Shown here: positions 23,000-35,623 of the stretch, piece by piece
How positions within the stretch are numbered: the first letter of the stretch is position 1
How the letters are laid out: each line of letters begins with the position of its first letter
Translations under genes and position numbers: made by a program
Origin: Enterobacter sp. BIGb0383
Lineage (GTDB): Bacteria > Pseudomonadota > Gammaproteobacteria > Enterobacterales > Enterobacteriaceae
Reading direction: 5' to 3'
Length of the DNA stretch: 64,000 nt
NCBI RefSeq assembly: GCF_003751845.1
Contig: NZ_RJKQ01000001.1
Coordinates: 992,001 to 1,056,000 of the forward strand
Notes under the pieces: model-generated
Database searches by the model: none
Seen by the model: the letters and a program-made list of their open reading frames with translations, nothing else
Told to the model about the DNA's origin: nothing

Positions 23000-23503
23000 T
23001 TATGCCGCGGTGCTGGTCGCACTGTCGATCAGCGCCATTTCGTCGCTGTTCAGCAGTTTTTCGATGTTGACCAGAATCAGCATACGCTCGCCGAGCGCAC
23101 CGAGGCCGGTCAGGTATTCAGTGGACATGGTCACCGCAAATTCCGGCGCAGGACGGATTTGATCGGAGGCCAGCGACAGCACGTCTGACACGCCGTCAAC
23201 CACGATACCCACTACACGCTGGGTGAGATTCAGTACGATAACCACGGTGTTGTCATCATACTCAACGTCGTCCTGGTTGAACTTCACGCGCAGGTCAACG
23301 ATTGGCACAATCACGCCGCGCAGGTTGGTCACGCCTTTGATGAAGGAAGGCGTGTTAGCGATGCGGGTAACCTGGTCGTAACCACGAATTTCCTGCACTT
23401 TCAGAATATCAATGCCGTACTCTTCGTCGCCGAGGGTGAAAACCAGAAACTCCTGACCTGATGGCTCGCCAGCCAGTTTTGCTACAGTACTCATACCGGT
23501 CAT
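23000..23503 (-). CDS. cheW: Chemotaxis coupling protein CheW
   Basis: This 167-residue SH3-like adaptor links the CheA kinase to chemoreceptors in the polar arrays. [39 protein letters not shown] and [10 protein letters not shown] are the conserved family segments and match E. coli CheW almost exactly. The ATG at 23501-23503 has an AGAAGG site and lies 22 bases after cheA. In E. coli tar follows directly; here a pilus operon intervenes. Confidence 0.98.
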   Translation of the reverse strand: MTGMSTVAKLAGEPSGQEFLVFTLGDEEYGIDILKVQEIRGYDQVTRIANTPSFIKGVTNLRGVIVPIVDLRVKFNQDDVEYDDNTVVIVLNLTQRVVGIVVDGVSDVLSLASDQIRPAPEFAVTMSTEYLTGLGALGERMLILVNIEKLLNSDEMALIDSATSTAA

Positions 23504-23525
23504 GTTTTTTACCTTCTCAATTCAT

Positions 23526-25547
23526 TCAGGCGGCGGTGTGCGCCACGCGTTGTTCACGATTTAATCCCTGCAGCGCCGATACATCAACGATCAGCGCTAC
23601 GCTGCCATCACCCAGAATGGTTGCGGCAGAAATACCTGGCACCTTGCGGTAGTTGCTTTCGAGGTTTTTCACCACCACCTGATGCTGACCAATCAGCTGA
23701 TCGACCAGCAGTGCGTAACGGCGGCCTGCGCTCTGCAGAATAACAACAATCCCCTGCGTCGCCTCGGTTTTTGCACCCTGTACGTCAAAGACTTTCCACA
23801 GCTCAACCAGCGGCAGGTACTCACCACGGACTTCCAGTACGCGCTCGCCACCGGCCAGCGGATGCAGCTCTTCGTCGCTCGGCTGAAGTGATTCCATCAC
23901 CGCGTTCAGCGGCAGGATAAAGACTTCTTCGTTCACTTTCACCGACATCCCGTCGAGGATAGCCAGCGTCAGCGGCAGGAGGATACGGATAGTGGTTCCG
24001 GTGCCCTGCTTAGACTGGATCTCAACGTGGCCGCCCATCTCCTGGATGTTACGTTTCACCACGTCCATGCCGACGCCGCGTCCGGAGACATCGGTCACCT
24101 GCTCTGCGGTGGAGAAGCCCGGCGCGAAGATCAGCATACCGACTTCGTCATCGGTCATATTTTCACTGACCGCCATGCCCTGAGACAGAGCTTTCGCCAG
24201 GATACGATCGCGGTTCAGACCGGCACCGTCATCGGTGACTTCGATGCAGATGTTGCCGCCCTGGTGCTCCGCTGACAGGGTCAGGTTACCCGTCGCAGGC
24301 TTACCGGCTTCGATGCGTTTTTCCGGTGATTCGATCCCGTGGTCAAGACTGTTACGCACCAGGTGCGTCAGCGGGTCGATAATGCGCTCGATAAGGCTCT
24401 TATCCAGTTCGGTGGAGCTACCCTGCAGGGTCAGTTCAACCTGTTTGTCCAGTTTACTGGCCAGGTCGCGAACCAGGCGCGGGAAGCGGCTAAAGACATA
24501 TTCCATCGGCATCATACGGATGGACATCACCGATTCCTGCAGATCGCGGGCGTTGCGCTGCAGCTGACCCATGCTGGTGATCAGGTCCCCGTGGGTGACC
24601 GGATCCAGCTCATTAGAGCGCTGGGCCAGCATAGACTGGGTGATCACCAGTTCGCCCACCAGGTTAATCAGCTGATCGACCTTCTCAACCGCCACGCGGA
24701 TGCTGGTCGATTCGCTGGCGCGCGCGGCCGGTTTTTCACGGCCCTGAGGGGCTTCGTTTTTCACGGCTTTCAGCACCGGGGCGCTGGCGGCAGGCGCCGG
24801 AACAGCAGCCGGTGCGGCAGGTTCTGCCTCGGCTGGTGCAGGCGCGGCCTGCGCTTCACCCGCTTCGAAAGCAATCTGGTCGGCTTCAATGACGAAGCAG
24901 AGTACGGCCACGATATCATCCTGACCAATGCTGCCTTCGAGGTTAGCCGCCAGCGAGTCTTCGGTTTTGACGACCTGGCTCAGGGTGGCCAGATTGCCCA
25001 GTTCTTCTTCCAGCAGGTCCGGTTCACCGGCCTTGAGGCGAGAAATAACCACGCGCAGCGGTGCCGCTGCGGCCGCAGCCTGCGGCGCAACGTCGGTGTC
25101 ATTGTCTACAACCGCCAGTTTGGCGGCGCCAGCCGGCTGTGGTGCCGCTTCACCCTTGGCTTCCAGCGCGAGCTGGCGCAGGGCGTTGCAGATATATTCA
25201 TAACTGGCAGCATCCGGCTCCTGCGAGCTTTTATAGGCGTCGAGCTGTTCCTGCATAATATCTTTGGTTTCCAAAAACAGGTTGATAATGTCAGTGCTGA
25301 GTTGCATATCACCACGACGGGCATCATCCAGCAGGTTTTCCATCAGATGCGTGGTGCCCTGCAGGATACTAAAGCCGAAGGTCCCGGCTCCGCCCTTAAT
25401 GGAGTGTGCCGCACGGAAGATAGCGTTAAGCTGCTCCGAATCGGGGGCTTCCGGTGCCAGGTCCAGCAGATGCTGCTCCATATCCGCCAACAACTCGTCG
25501 GCTTCATCAAAAAATGTCTGGTAAAAATCGCTAATATCCATGCTCAC
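23526..25547 (-). CDS. cheA: Chemotaxis histidine kinase CheA
   Basis: The 673-residue kinase has domains in order: P1 phosphotransfer (His48 in [10 protein letters not shown]), P2 CheY/CheB-binding (about 160-230), an Ala/Pro-rich linker (about 235-290), P3 dimerisation, P4 ATPase (N-box [20 protein letters not shown]) and the C-terminal CheW-like P5. The start is the GTG at 25545-25547, as in E. coli, with GAGGTG upstream; codons further upstream overlap motB. The internal Met of [10 protein letters not shown], used for the short CheA form in E. coli, is conserved. The linker is somewhat longer than in E. coli (654 residues). Confidence 0.98.
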   Translation of the reverse strand: MSMDISDFYQTFFDEADELLADMEQHLLDLAPEAPDSEQLNAIFRAAHSIKGGAGTFGFSILQGTTHLMENLLDDARRGDMQLSTDIINLFLETKDIMQEQLDAYKSSQEPDAASYEYICNALRQLALEAKGEAAPQPAGAAKLAVVDNDTDVAPQAAAAAAPLRVVISRLKAGEPDLLEEELGNLATLSQVVKTEDSLAANLEGSIGQDDIVAVLCFVIEADQIAFEAGEAQAAPAPAEAEPAAPAAVPAPAASAPVLKAVKNEAPQGREKPAARASESTSIRVAVEKVDQLINLVGELVITQSMLAQRSNELDPVTHGDLITSMGQLQRNARDLQESVMSIRMMPMEYVFSRFPRLVRDLASKLDKQVELTLQGSSTELDKSLIERIIDPLTHLVRNSLDHGIESPEKRIEAGKPATGNLTLSAEHQGGNICIEVTDDGAGLNRDRILAKALSQGMAVSENMTDDEVGMLIFAPGFSTAEQVTDVSGRGVGMDVVKRNIQEMGGHVEIQSKQGTGTTIRILLPLTLAILDGMSVKVNEEVFILPLNAVMESLQPSDEELHPLAGGERVLEVRGEYLPLVELWKVFDVQGAKTEATQGIVVILQSAGRRYALLVDQLIGQHQVVVKNLESNYRKVPGISAATILGDGSVALIVDVSALQGLNREQRVAHTAA

Positions 25548-25551
25548 GCTA

Positions 25552-26481
25552 TCACCTCTGATCGGCTTGTGGCGATGTTGGAACGGCTGCCTGTGGGCTT
25601 GCCGCAGGCTGTTGTAATTCACTCAAAGGTGCATTCTGGCTTTCCGCATTCTCATGCAGAATTGCTTCTTCCGTCTGTTTGTTCAGTACCAGGATACTGA
25701 TGCGACGGTTGACAGCTTCATCCCCGCCGCGGTCGGATAGGCTCATTGTTGACGCCATTCCTACCACGCGCAGAACTTTTCCATCATCCAGGCCGCCGGT
25801 GACCAGCTCGCGTCGTGACGAGTTGGCGCGTTCGGCCGAGAGTTCCCAGTTGCTGTAGCCTTTTTCGCCACCGGCATACTGGAAGTCATCGGTATGACCC
25901 GACAGACTGATTCGGTTTGGTATTTCATTCAGCACCGGGGCAATAGCGCGGAGAATATCGCGCATATAGGGCTCTACCTCGGCACGGCCGGTTTTAAACA
26001 TCGGACGGTTCTGGCTGTCGATAATCTGGATACGCAGCCCTTCCTGCACCAGATCTATCTTCAGATGCTGTCGCAGGGCGCGCAGTTTAGGATCCGCTTC
26101 AATCAGCTGATCCAGCTCGCCACGAATTTTCATCAGGCGGCTCTGCTCCATGCGACGTTTCAGTTCGTCGATGTTTGGCTGTTTCTGCACTTCCCCCTGC
26201 TGCTGCGTCACATCATCACCGCCGCCCGGAATCGGGCTATCGCTGTTGGCGATACGCTGCCCTCCGGTAATCGCCGTCGCCAGCGGCGTACGGAAATACT
26301 CGGCGATCTGAATCAGCTCTTTCGGGCTGGAGATCGAGATGAGCCACATCACGAGGAAGAACGCCATCATCGCGGTCATAAAATCGGCGTAAGCGATTTT
26401 CCACGAACCGTGTGAGCCGCCTCCGTGGCCTTTATGTTTACGCCGTTTGACAACGACTATCGGATGGGACTGGTTTTTCAT
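25552..26481 (-). CDS. motB: Flagellar stator protein MotB
   Basis: This 309-residue stator subunit has one transmembrane helix (about 28-50), [18 protein letters not shown], carrying the proton-binding Asp32. A plug and linker follow, then an OmpA-like peptidoglycan-binding domain with [15 protein letters not shown] and NRRISILVL. It anchors the motor stator to the cell wall. Four bases separate it from cheA, and it overlaps motA by four. Confidence 0.98.
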   Translation of the reverse strand: MKNQSHPIVVVKRRKHKGHGGGSHGSWKIAYADFMTAMMAFFLVMWLISISSPKELIQIAEYFRTPLATAITGGQRIANSDSPIPGGGDDVTQQQGEVQKQPNIDELKRRMEQSRLMKIRGELDQLIEADPKLRALRQHLKIDLVQEGLRIQIIDSQNRPMFKTGRAEVEPYMRDILRAIAPVLNEIPNRISLSGHTDDFQYAGGEKGYSNWELSAERANSSRRELVTGGLDDGKVLRVVGMASTMSLSDRGGDEAVNRRISILVLNKQTEEAILHENAESQNAPLSELQQPAASPQAAVPTSPQADQR

Positions 26482-27365
26482 GCGTCCTCAGTCGTCGTCT
26501 GCTGCGACGGGTTTTTAACCGCACGAACGTGCTCTTCCAGTTCGATAAACGACGGGCGTTCGCTGGAGTAAAGCGTTTTACGACCAAATTCGACGGCGAT
26601 AGGCGGTGCGTAGCCATTCAGATTCGACAGCAGCGTAATTTTCACGCACTGCATCATCTTGGTGGTTTCCGCGCTCTTCTGACGCAGTACCGTGGCCAGC
26701 GGGGAGATAAATCCGTACGCCAGCAGAATACCGAGGAAGGTTCCCACCATCGCGTGGGCAATCAGCGCGCCGAGTTCCGCCGCCGGGCGATCTGCGGAGG
26801 CCAGGGCGTGAACCACACCCATTACCGCCGCAACGATACCGAACGCCGGGAGTGAGTCACCGACCATCGCCAGGCTGTTAGCCGGCACTTCGGCTTCGCT
26901 TTCGTGGGTCTCGATCTCTTCATCCATCAGCGCTTCGATTTCGAAGGTGTTCATGTTGCCGCTGATAATCAGGCGCAGGTAGTCGATGATAAAATCGAGC
27001 ATGATGGCATCGGCGAGAATACGTGGATAGCTGGCGAAGATTTCACTTTCACGCGGGTTTTCGATATCGCGCTCCAGTGAGAACATCCCCTGCTGGCGTG
27101 ACTTGGCCATCAGGCGATAGAGCAGCGCCAGCAGATCCATGTACATGCCTTTGGTGTATTTCGAGCGGCGAAACAGCAGTGGGATCGCCTTCATGGTGCC
27201 CTTGATGGCTTTACCGTTGTTGCCAACGATGAACGCCCCGACACCCGCTCCGCCAATGATGACAAGCTCGGCTGGCTGATAGAGAGCCCCAAGGTGTCCG
27301 CCGGTCATCATATAACCGCCAAAAACTGTAACGATAACAACCAGGTAACCCAATATGATAAGCAC
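26478..27365 (-). CDS. motA: Flagellar stator protein MotA
   Basis: The 295-residue protein has four transmembrane helices and the cytoplasmic loop that contacts FliG ([28 protein letters not shown], with the charged residues R90 and E98 region). [16 protein letters not shown] carries the conserved Pro173. With MotB it forms the proton channel. The start is GTG at 27363-27365, as in E. coli, with GGAAGGATG upstream. It leads the motA-motB-cheA-cheW operon. Confidence 0.98.
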   Translation of the reverse strand: MLIILGYLVVIVTVFGGYMMTGGHLGALYQPAELVIIGGAGVGAFIVGNNGKAIKGTMKAIPLLFRRSKYTKGMYMDLLALLYRLMAKSRQQGMFSLERDIENPRESEIFASYPRILADAIMLDFIIDYLRLIISGNMNTFEIEALMDEEIETHESEAEVPANSLAMVGDSLPAFGIVAAVMGVVHALASADRPAAELGALIAHAMVGTFLGILLAYGFISPLATVLRQKSAETTKMMQCVKITLLSNLNGYAPPIAVEFGRKTLYSSERPSFIELEEHVRAVKNPSQQTTTEDA

Positions 27366-27436
27366 GACATCATCCTTCCGCTAATGATTTGGCAGGGATG
27401 TCAGGTCAGAACGGCGTTTAACGCGTCAGGGCGGGC

Positions 27437-27470
27437 AAAAAAAAAGCAGCGGTAATTTCTCACCGCTGCT
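27437..27470 (-). terminator. Terminator of flhDC
   Basis: On the minus strand a perfect 9-bp stem (AGCAGCGGT, loop of 8) is followed by nine T, 25 bases after the flhC stop. motA therefore needs its own promoter within the remaining 70 bases. A TAAA occurs there but no GCCGATAA at the right distance. Confidence 0.85.
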
Positions 27471-27494
27471 GGAGTGTTGCCCACACCGTTTAGG

Positions 27495-28073
27495 TTAAAC
27501 GGCCTGTTTGACCTGTTCATCCAGCAGTTGTGGATTTATATCGGCAGTCTCGCGGATAAGTTTACGTCTTTTTACTGCCCTGGATGGCGGCTGACATAAA
27601 CTACAGGCGAAGCTACCTGCTGGTTGGTGGGCATGAGTGATGAAGTTGCCACCACAGCAATTGCAGCGAGACAGTTCAAGCATTCCGCTTTCGACGAAAC
27701 GCACCAGCGTCCAGGCACGGGTCAGGGCTAACAGCGGGCCGCTTTCCTGTTGTGGGCACTGTTCGAGATAGAGTCGGTAGGCTTTGATGACCGCATCGAC
27801 ACCGCTGCACAGCCCTGTTTTCAGCAGGAACTGCCATGCGTTACAGAACATTGACGAGTGAATGTTCTGCTCCCAGGTCATAAACCAGTCGGTGGAAAAC
27901 GGCAGCATGCCTTTCGGCGGCGGGCTACCGCGTAATTCTTTGTACAGCTTGATAAGACGGCCGCGGCTGAGCTGCGTTTCGCTTTCAAGCATCTGCAGGC
28001 GAGCGCCGAGACTGATTAACTCCATCGCCAGCTGAATGTCGCGCGCTTCGCGGACAATGCTTTTTTCGCTCAT
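27495..28073 (-). CDS. flhC: Flagellar master regulator subunit FlhC
   Basis: The 192-residue protein matches FlhC of enterics: [24 protein letters not shown] at the N-terminus and a zinc site formed by Cys pairs in RCNCCGGNF and [10 protein letters not shown]. FlhC contacts DNA and with FlhD forms the FlhD4C2 activator of class II flagellar promoters such as flhB and fliA. The ATG at 28071-28073 begins 2 bases after the flhD stop. Confidence 0.98.
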   Translation of the reverse strand: MSEKSIVREARDIQLAMELISLGARLQMLESETQLSRGRLIKLYKELRGSPPPKGMLPFSTDWFMTWEQNIHSSMFCNAWQFLLKTGLCSGVDAVIKAYRLYLEQCPQQESGPLLALTRAWTLVRFVESGMLELSRCNCCGGNFITHAHQPAGSFACSLCQPPSRAVKRRKLIRETADINPQLLDEQVKQAV

Positions 28074-28075
28074 AA

Positions 28076-28426
28076 TCAGGCCCTTTTTTTCCTGGCAGCG
28101 TCATCTGTCTGACCGGTGCCGTTGAGAAGCCGTGTTGAGAGCAGAATGCCGGTGTGGACCTGTTGCAGATCGTCCACGCGAGAATCTTGAGTCAGGCGAT
28201 TGATAGTCTGATGATTGTCAAAACGGAACTGGCAAATCAATTGATTCGTTTCGGCCAGTTTGACCATCTGCGGCAGGCTAAGCTCACCGAGCGTTGAGGC
28301 CATATCTTCGTTGATACCGAGACGGAACATGGCTGAAGCTTTGTCCTGACTAATCAGACGCTGTGCGAGCAGTAAATACGACAAGTTGATGTCGTAGATA
28401 TGTTTGAGCAACTCGGATGTATGCAT
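28076..28426 (-). CDS. flhD: Flagellar master regulator subunit FlhD
   Basis: The 116-residue helical dimer protein starts [25 protein letters not shown] and keeps [25 protein letters not shown]. It partners FlhC in the activator complex; in E. coli Cys65 forms an intersubunit disulphide, and a Cys is kept in LICQFRFD. I use the ATG at 28424-28426 with GGGAAAA upstream; a further ATG three codons upstream (28435) would add MGK. Transcription comes from the long upstream region. Confidence 0.97.
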   Translation of the reverse strand: MHTSELLKHIYDINLSYLLLAQRLISQDKASAMFRLGINEDMASTLGELSLPQMVKLAETNQLICQFRFDNHQTINRLTQDSRVDDLQQVHTGILLSTRLLNGTGQTDDAARKKRA

Positions 28427-28648
28427 TTTTCCCATCCAGAATAACCAACCATTATTTTATGCGGCCAGGCCGCACCCCGTGATGTCGCCGGAAAAAACCG
28501 GTAATAAAAACGAAAAGGCAAAAATGCATAGCTGAACTTAGGTAAAAACGCGTATCGGCCGGTTTGTGTAACCACGTAGGTTTTGTATAGCCTGACACGC
28601 TTTTAATCATTTCTTACAAATAACTAAGACTTTTCCTAATTCGAGGCA

Positions 28649-28677
28649 ACTGTACTCGCCAGTCATGCCACATACAA
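28649..28677 (-). promoter_or_regulatory. Predicted flhDC promoter
   Basis: On the minus strand TTGTAT (28672-28677) and TACAGT (28649-28654) are 17 bases apart, placing the transcript start near 28642. The CRP site is then centred at about -71.5, the geometry known for E. coli flhDC. Confidence 0.65.
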
Positions 28678-28705
28678 TGCAGCCAGGTCGTAAATTTGGA
28701 AATAA

Positions 28706-28721
28706 TGTGATCCACGTCACA
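28706..28721 (-). promoter_or_regulatory. CRP-cAMP binding site of flhDC
   Basis: TGTGATCCACGTCACA is a perfect TGTGA-N6-TCACA palindrome. It explains catabolite control of motility, known for E. coli flhDC. Confidence 0.88.
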
Positions 28722-29228
28722 TAATTTAGGCCATTATGACCAATAAATCCATCACTTCAGCTTGTCAATCGTTCGAAAAACGCGCAATTGACCCTCTTTT
28801 CTATTCCTTTTGTGCGAATACACATGCAGATCTTTAAGATTAGGACTTTTCTGGTCACAAAAACCGCAAGTGGCCAGGGGTTAGCCATATGTTAATTTCT
28901 ACAATAGAAACAAAGTGAAAGATGCGTCATAAAATCAACACATTATAGCTCCAGCCCGATCAACCCATCGGCCTGGACTATCATGTTGCAAATGTTAATT
29001 TCATCATCAAATAAATTAACATGGCTATTCGTAAGTCCTTAAATTTAGCTTAAATTCGAAAGTAATCATAACAATTCTGCAATATCAATTATTCTTAACA
29101 TAAGAATAATTAATGAATAATTTGGTTTAGCGCACATAACACACACATTGCCGTATTGCGCTTCCCTGGAAAACGGAGTAAGTGTCAACAGTGACGCACG
29201 TCTTTGGCGCCTGAAAAGGAGTTAAAAA

Positions 29229-29657
29229 ATGTCCTGGTCACATCTTCTGGTCGCTGTCGCTCCCTCCCCGGAAAGTCATCTGCTGGTCAGCAAAGCGGTT
29301 GCGCTCGCGAGGCCCAGCAATGCGCGGGTTAGCCTGATGACGTTTACCCGCGATCCTGAAATGTACAATCAATTTGCCGCCCCGATGCTGGAGAATATGC
29401 GGGAACTGATCCTGGAGGAGACGCGCAACTTTCTCTGCGAGTTAATTCTCAACGCAAATTATCCGATTAACGACGCGATCGTTGCCACCGGCGAGCTCGG
29501 AGAACATATTCGCCATTTTTGTCAGCAGGAAAAGGTCGACCTGGTCATTTGCGGTAACCATAATCAGAACCTGCTCGCCCGCACGCTCTGTTCTGCAAAG
29601 ATTATTATAGCCGACAGTCAGGTCGATGCCCTGTTGGTTTCACTCCCTGAAAACTAA
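29229..29657 (+). CDS. uspC: Universal stress protein C
   Basis: This 142-residue UspA-family protein starts SWSHLLVAVAPSPESHLLVSKAVALARP and has the DLVICGNHNQNLLARTLCSAK segment that forms the nucleotide-binding loop region. It matches E. coli UspC (YecG), which supports osmotic and UV stress responses and is reported to help scaffold KdpDE. An AAGGAG site precedes the ATG. It is transcribed away from flhDC and converges on otsA. Confidence 0.94.
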   Translation: MSWSHLLVAVAPSPESHLLVSKAVALARPSNARVSLMTFTRDPEMYNQFAAPMLENMRELILEETRNFLCELILNANYPINDAIVATGELGEHIRHFCQQEKVDLVICGNHNQNLLARTLCSAKIIIADSQVDALLVSLPEN

Positions 29658-29680
29658 ACACCCCGCACAGGGCGGGGTGT
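29658..29680. terminator. Convergent terminator uspC / otsA
   Basis: A 9-bp stem (ACACCCCGC, loop of 5) begins right after the uspC stop. On the minus strand it is followed by TTTAGTTTT, so it best serves otsA but likely works both ways. Confidence 0.75.
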
Positions 29681-29686
29681 GAAGAC

Positions 29687-31928
<2,242 letters not shown>

Positions 31929-31949
31929 TTAATAAAACATTAGCCATGT

Positions 31950-31957
31950 AAGTATAG
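31950..31957 (-). promoter_or_regulatory. Sigma-S-type -10 element of otsBA
   Basis: The minus strand reads CTATACTT, the preferred sigma-S extended -10, about 60 bases ahead of otsB. No good -35 hexamer is present, which is also typical. E. coli otsBA is known to depend on RpoS. Confidence 0.65.
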
Positions 31958-31992
31958 ACAGTGTGACGAGCCTCGCCATTTACAACGAAAAT

Positions 31993-32015
31993 CGCCAGCG
32001 GTGATGCCGCTGGCG
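31993..32015 (-). terminator. Terminator of araFGH
   Basis: A perfect 9-bp stem (CGCCAGCGG, loop of 5) is followed on the minus strand by ATTTTCG. It lies about 45 bases after the araH stop. Confidence 0.7.
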
Positions 32016-32059
32016 AACAGAACGAGATAGACTTAAAAGTTGGGGCGTTAAAACGCGAC

Positions 32060-33040
32060 TCAGACGGTACGTTTGGCCTTCTGTTTATAGCGGTCAAAAA
32101 TCACCGCCGCCAGCAGGATCAAACCCCGTACCACATACTGCGAGAATGGCGAGATATTCAGCAGGTTCATGGCATTCTCCACGGTACCGAGGATCAGGAT
32201 CCCCGCCACCACGTAAGAGATTTTACCGATACCCCCTTTCAGCGATACCCCACCCAGCACGCAGGCAGAGATAACGATCAGCTCGTAGCCAATAGAGGTC
32301 ATCGGCTGTCCGCTGGTCATGCGCGAGGCGAGGATAATCCCGGCGATAGCCGACACCAGACCCGACAGAACAAAGATAATAATTTTGGTCCGCACCACCG
32401 GTACCCCGGCCAGCCTTGCCGCCTCTTCATTACCGCCGATCGCCAGCGTATTGCGGCCAAAGGTGGTTTTATTCAGCAGCAGACCGAAAATCACCAGACA
32501 GCCGACGGTCAGCCAGATCGGCGCCGGCAGGCCCAGCCAGTTGGCGTAGCCGAGGGTAAAGAAGCGTTCATCTTCGATCCCCACCGCCTTGCCGTCCGAA
32601 ATGATATAGGCCAGCCCGCGCACAATCTGCATGGTGGCGAGGGTTGTGATCAACGCGTTGATTTTCAGCTTTGCAATTACAAAGCCGTTCAGCAGACCGC
32701 TGAGCACGCCGAGCAGCATCCCGGCTGCAATCCCAATCCACAGGCTTTCGGACAGGTTTATCACCACCGCAGTGGTTACGCCGGCACAGGCAATCACCGA
32801 GGCCACCGACAGGTCAAAATCACCGGACGCCAGGCAGAACAGCATCCCGCAGGCCACCATACCGGACATGGAAATCGCCAGTCCCAGCCCTTTCATATTC
32901 ACAAACGAGGCAAAGTTCGGCACAAAGATGGCGCAGGCCAGGAACAGCACGGCGAATACCACCAGCATGCCGTATTGATCCCAGATGCGCCCGAGGCTTA
33001 GCGACGACTTCGGCGCGCCAGATGTAGTAACAGATGACAT
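32060..33040 (-). CDS. araH: L-arabinose ABC transporter permease
   Basis: This 326-residue inner-membrane permease of the ribose/arabinose class has about ten hydrophobic segments. The family loop GGNEEAARLAGVPVVRTKI faces the ATPase, and GLAYIISDGKAVGIEDERFF is characteristic of AraH. It forms the channel for arabinose delivered by AraF. The ATG at 33038-33040 is best spaced from GAGGAG; a GTG one codon upstream corresponds to the MMSS start annotated in E. coli. It is the last gene of araFGH. Confidence 0.97.
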   Translation of the reverse strand: MSSVTTSGAPKSSLSLGRIWDQYGMLVVFAVLFLACAIFVPNFASFVNMKGLGLAISMSGMVACGMLFCLASGDFDLSVASVIACAGVTTAVVINLSESLWIGIAAGMLLGVLSGLLNGFVIAKLKINALITTLATMQIVRGLAYIISDGKAVGIEDERFFTLGYANWLGLPAPIWLTVGCLVIFGLLLNKTTFGRNTLAIGGNEEAARLAGVPVVRTKIIIFVLSGLVSAIAGIILASRMTSGQPMTSIGYELIVISACVLGGVSLKGGIGKISYVVAGILILGTVENAMNLLNISPFSQYVVRGLILLAAVIFDRYKQKAKRTV

Positions 33041-33055
33041 CACGTTCTCCTCTAA

Positions 33056-34570
33056 TCAGGCTACGGCCTGGCTAACTTTTGGCATTGCAAGGCTTAGCGC
33101 CTGCTGTTCATCGGCCTGGTCATGCAGAAGCTCTCCGGCGATTTCTCCTTCGCGCATCACCAGGATACGGTCAGCGACGCCCAGCACTTCCGGCAGGTCA
33201 CTGGAGGCGAAAAGTACCGCCACACCGGATGCCGCCAGGGCATAGATCACGTTGTAGATTTCATGTTTGGCCCCGACGTCAATCCCGCGGGTCGGTTCAT
33301 CGAGCAGGATCACTTTCATCTCTTCCGACAGCCAGCGGCCCAGGATCGCCTTCTGCTGGTTGCCACCGGAGAGATTCATAATCAGCTGTTCGGCGCCGGG
33401 CGTTTTGATATTCAGCGAATTGATATGGTGGTCGGCGTTGCGCACCTCCCACGCGTTATCGATCAGACAGCCGCCGTGAATATGGCGACGACGGGCGCTG
33501 ATATTAATGTTGTCACGCACCGAGTGGACCGGAATGATCCCCTCCGCTTTACGATCTTCCGGGCAGAGCATCATCCCGGCGGCGATGGCGTGTGCCGGTT
33601 TAGTGATCTTCAGCGGCTCACCGTCAATCCAGACCTGGCCGGAGGTGATTTGCGTCCCGCCAAACAGACCTTTCATTAATTCACTGCGTCCGGCACCGAC
33701 CAGGCCAAACAGGCCGACGATTTCACCGCTGCGCACGGAGAGGCTGACCGGCGCTCGCACGCCCTTCGCCTTCACCTCTTCAAGACGCAATCTTTCAGGA
33801 CCGTATTCACGCGGCTGCCAGCCGTAGATATCGCTAAGTTCGCGGCCCACCATCGCCTGCACCAGCCGATCGTGATCCACCTCGTTCATATCCGTGAAGG
33901 TGCGCACGTAGCGGCCATCTTTAAAGACGGTAATCGCATCGCTCAGGGCAAAAATCTCTTCCATTCGGTGCGAGACATAAATAATGACGCGCCCTTCGTC
34001 GCGCAGTTCGCGGATCACGCGAAACAGATTGTCGATTTCACGTGCCGACAGGGAGCTGGTCGGCTCATCAAAGGCGATAACTTTGGCGTTTCTCGCCAGC
34101 GCCTTGGCAATTTCCACCATCTGCCACTGGCCGATGGAGAGATATTTCAGCGGCATTTCCGGGTCGATATCCAGCCCGAGATGCTCCAGCTGCAGCCGCG
34201 CCTCATAATTGAGCAGGGATCGGTTAACAATGCCGCCCTTGTGCGGGAGCTGGCCTAAATAGATGTTCTCTGCCACCGACATTTCCGGCACCAGATGCAG
34301 CTCCTGGTAGATAATGGCGACGCCCGCATTCAGCGCGGCGGTGGTGTCGGGAAAAACGACCTCTTCGCCGCGTAGAGCCATCGTGCCGCTGCTGGGGGCA
34401 TAGTTGCCGCTGAGCACTTTTAATAAGGTTGATTTCCCCGCGCCGTTTTCACCCATCAGGGCGTGGATCTGTCCGGCATGGCAATCGAAGCTAATGTCCG
34501 ACAGCGCTTTGACGCCGGGGAAAGTTTTGCCGATCCCACGGAAAGAGAGATAAGGGGTAGACTGTTGCAT
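33056..34570 (-). CDS. araG: L-arabinose ABC transporter ATPase
   Basis: This 504-residue double ABC ATPase energises arabinose import. In the first domain, GENGAGKST is the Walker A, YLSIGQWQ the signature and [10 protein letters not shown] the Walker B. In the second, [10 protein letters not shown] replaces a canonical Walker A, as is usual in sugar ABC ATPases, and LSGGNQQK precedes [11 protein letters not shown]. The length equals E. coli AraG. The ATG at 34568-34570 follows GGAG. It lies 72 bases after araF, beyond a hairpin. Confidence 0.97.
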   Translation of the reverse strand: MQQSTPYLSFRGIGKTFPGVKALSDISFDCHAGQIHALMGENGAGKSTLLKVLSGNYAPSSGTMALRGEEVVFPDTTAALNAGVAIIYQELHLVPEMSVAENIYLGQLPHKGGIVNRSLLNYEARLQLEHLGLDIDPEMPLKYLSIGQWQMVEIAKALARNAKVIAFDEPTSSLSAREIDNLFRVIRELRDEGRVIIYVSHRMEEIFALSDAITVFKDGRYVRTFTDMNEVDHDRLVQAMVGRELSDIYGWQPREYGPERLRLEEVKAKGVRAPVSLSVRSGEIVGLFGLVGAGRSELMKGLFGGTQITSGQVWIDGEPLKITKPAHAIAAGMMLCPEDRKAEGIIPVHSVRDNINISARRRHIHGGCLIDNAWEVRNADHHINSLNIKTPGAEQLIMNLSGGNQQKAILGRWLSEEMKVILLDEPTRGIDVGAKHEIYNVIYALAASGVAVLFASSDLPEVLGVADRILVMREGEIAGELLHDQADEQQALSLAMPKVSQAVA

Positions 34571-34600
34571 AACGACTCCACCAGTTAACAGCGTTGCAGA

Positions 34601-34625
34601 GGTGACGCCGCTAAACGGCGTCACC
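34601..34625 (-). repeat. Intercistronic hairpin araF-araG
   Basis: A perfect 10-bp stem (GGTGACGCCG, loop of 5) sits between araF and araG without a following T run. Such structures usually stabilise the upstream mRNA and lower expression of the downstream genes, giving excess binding protein. Confidence 0.7.
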
Positions 34626-34642
34626 CTGCGTTATGGCCAGAC

Positions 34643-35623
34643 TTACAGGCCTTTTTTCGCCAGCTCTTCTTTGAAGTTATCGCGGGTGATCAGCACCACG
34701 TCCGTTACCGCAGTGAACTTCGGCGGCTCTACGCCTTTTTCAACCCAGTTGTAGAGCATCTCACTGGTTTTATACCCGTGGACGTCCGGGCTCGGCAGCA
34801 GCGAACCAAAGAAGCCCGTCGCCTGTTTTTTGGAGAGTTCGCTGACCGCATCCACGCCGTTGATACCGATGCCGATGACGTCAGGCGCTTTAAAGCCCTG
34901 CCCTTCGGTCGCGCGCACGCCGCCCAGCACGGTGCTGTCGTTCATGCCGAGCACCAGCCAGTGTTTGACCTCCGGGTGCTGCACCAGCAGGGAGTTGCCC
35001 GCGTCAAATGCGCCAGGGATATCGTTGGCTTTGGTCGGGACCTGATAGATCTGTTTTTCCGGGAAGCCGGCAGCCTTCAGCGCATCCATCGAGCCGGTGG
35101 TGCGACGACGGGCGGTGTCCAGTTCATTAGCGGTAATCGCCATTACCGCCGTCTCTTTCACATCCCAGCCGCGCTTCTGCATCTCTTTATACAGTTCCTG
35201 GCCCTGACGTGCGCCAATCTCGCTGGCCGCCATCATCACCAGCGGTACCGTCTCCATCGGCTGGCCTTTGGCATTAACGAACTGGTCGTCCACGGCAATC
35301 ACCTTCATGTCGTAGCCGCGGGCTTTGGCAACGATGGCTGAACCGAGTTTCGGGTCAGGGGTACAGATAACAAAGCCTTTTGCGCCGCTGGCGGCCAGGC
35401 TGTCGATGGCATTAAGGGTTTTCTCACCGTCAGGAACGGCAATTTTGATCACCTCAAAGCCGAGATCTTTCCCGGCCTTATCGGCAAATTTCCATTCCGT
35501 CTGGAACCAGGGTTCTTCCGGCTGTTTCACCAGAAAACCGAGCTTCATCGTCTCTGCGATAGCGGATTGTGACATAACGGCTGCCAGACCAATGGCCGCC
35601 AGCGCTTTAGTGAATTTGTGCAT
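34643..35623 (-). CDS. araF: L-arabinose-binding periplasmic protein
   Basis: The 326-residue periplasmic protein has a signal peptide ending at SAIA-ETMKLG. The mature protein matches E. coli arabinose-binding protein: LGFLVKQPEEPWFQTEWKFA, the ligand segment TANELDTARRRTTGSMDALK and MNDSTVLGGVRATEGQGF. It captures L-arabinose for AraGH. The C-terminus ends at KKGL, three residues shorter than E. coli. Arabinose induction through AraC and CRP is expected. Confidence 0.98.
   Translation of the reverse strand: MHKFTKALAAIGLAAVMSQSAIAETMKLGFLVKQPEEPWFQTEWKFADKAGKDLGFEVIKIAVPDGEKTLNAIDSLAASGAKGFVICTPDPKLGSAIVAKARGYDMKVIAVDDQFVNAKGQPMETVPLVMMAASEIGARQGQELYKEMQKRGWDVKETAVMAITANELDTARRRTTGSMDALKAAGFPEKQIYQVPTKANDIPGAFDAGNSLLVQHPEVKHWLVLGMNDSTVLGGVRATEGQGFKAPDVIGIGINGVDAVSELSKKQATGFFGSLLPSPDVHGYKTSEMLYNWVEKGVEPPKFTAVTDVVLITRDNFKEELAKKGL

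Larger units (their letters stand above)
28427..29228. other. flhDC control region and flhD-uspC intergenic space
   Basis: About 800 bases without a supported gene, strongly A+T-rich near 29000-29150. It contains the CRP site and promoter listed separately, a flhD leader of about 215 bases, and the divergent uspC promoter. In E. coli this region integrates CRP, H-NS, LrhA, RcsB and OmpR, and the leader binds several sRNAs and CsrA. I could verify only the CRP site and the core promoter by eye. Confidence 0.7.

Noticed and set aside
24339-25700. 453-codon open frame on the plus strand opposite cheA and the end of motB
   Set aside because: Fully antisense to cheA; rich in Arg, Phe, Gly and Gln without any motif; a composition artefact of G+C-rich third positions.
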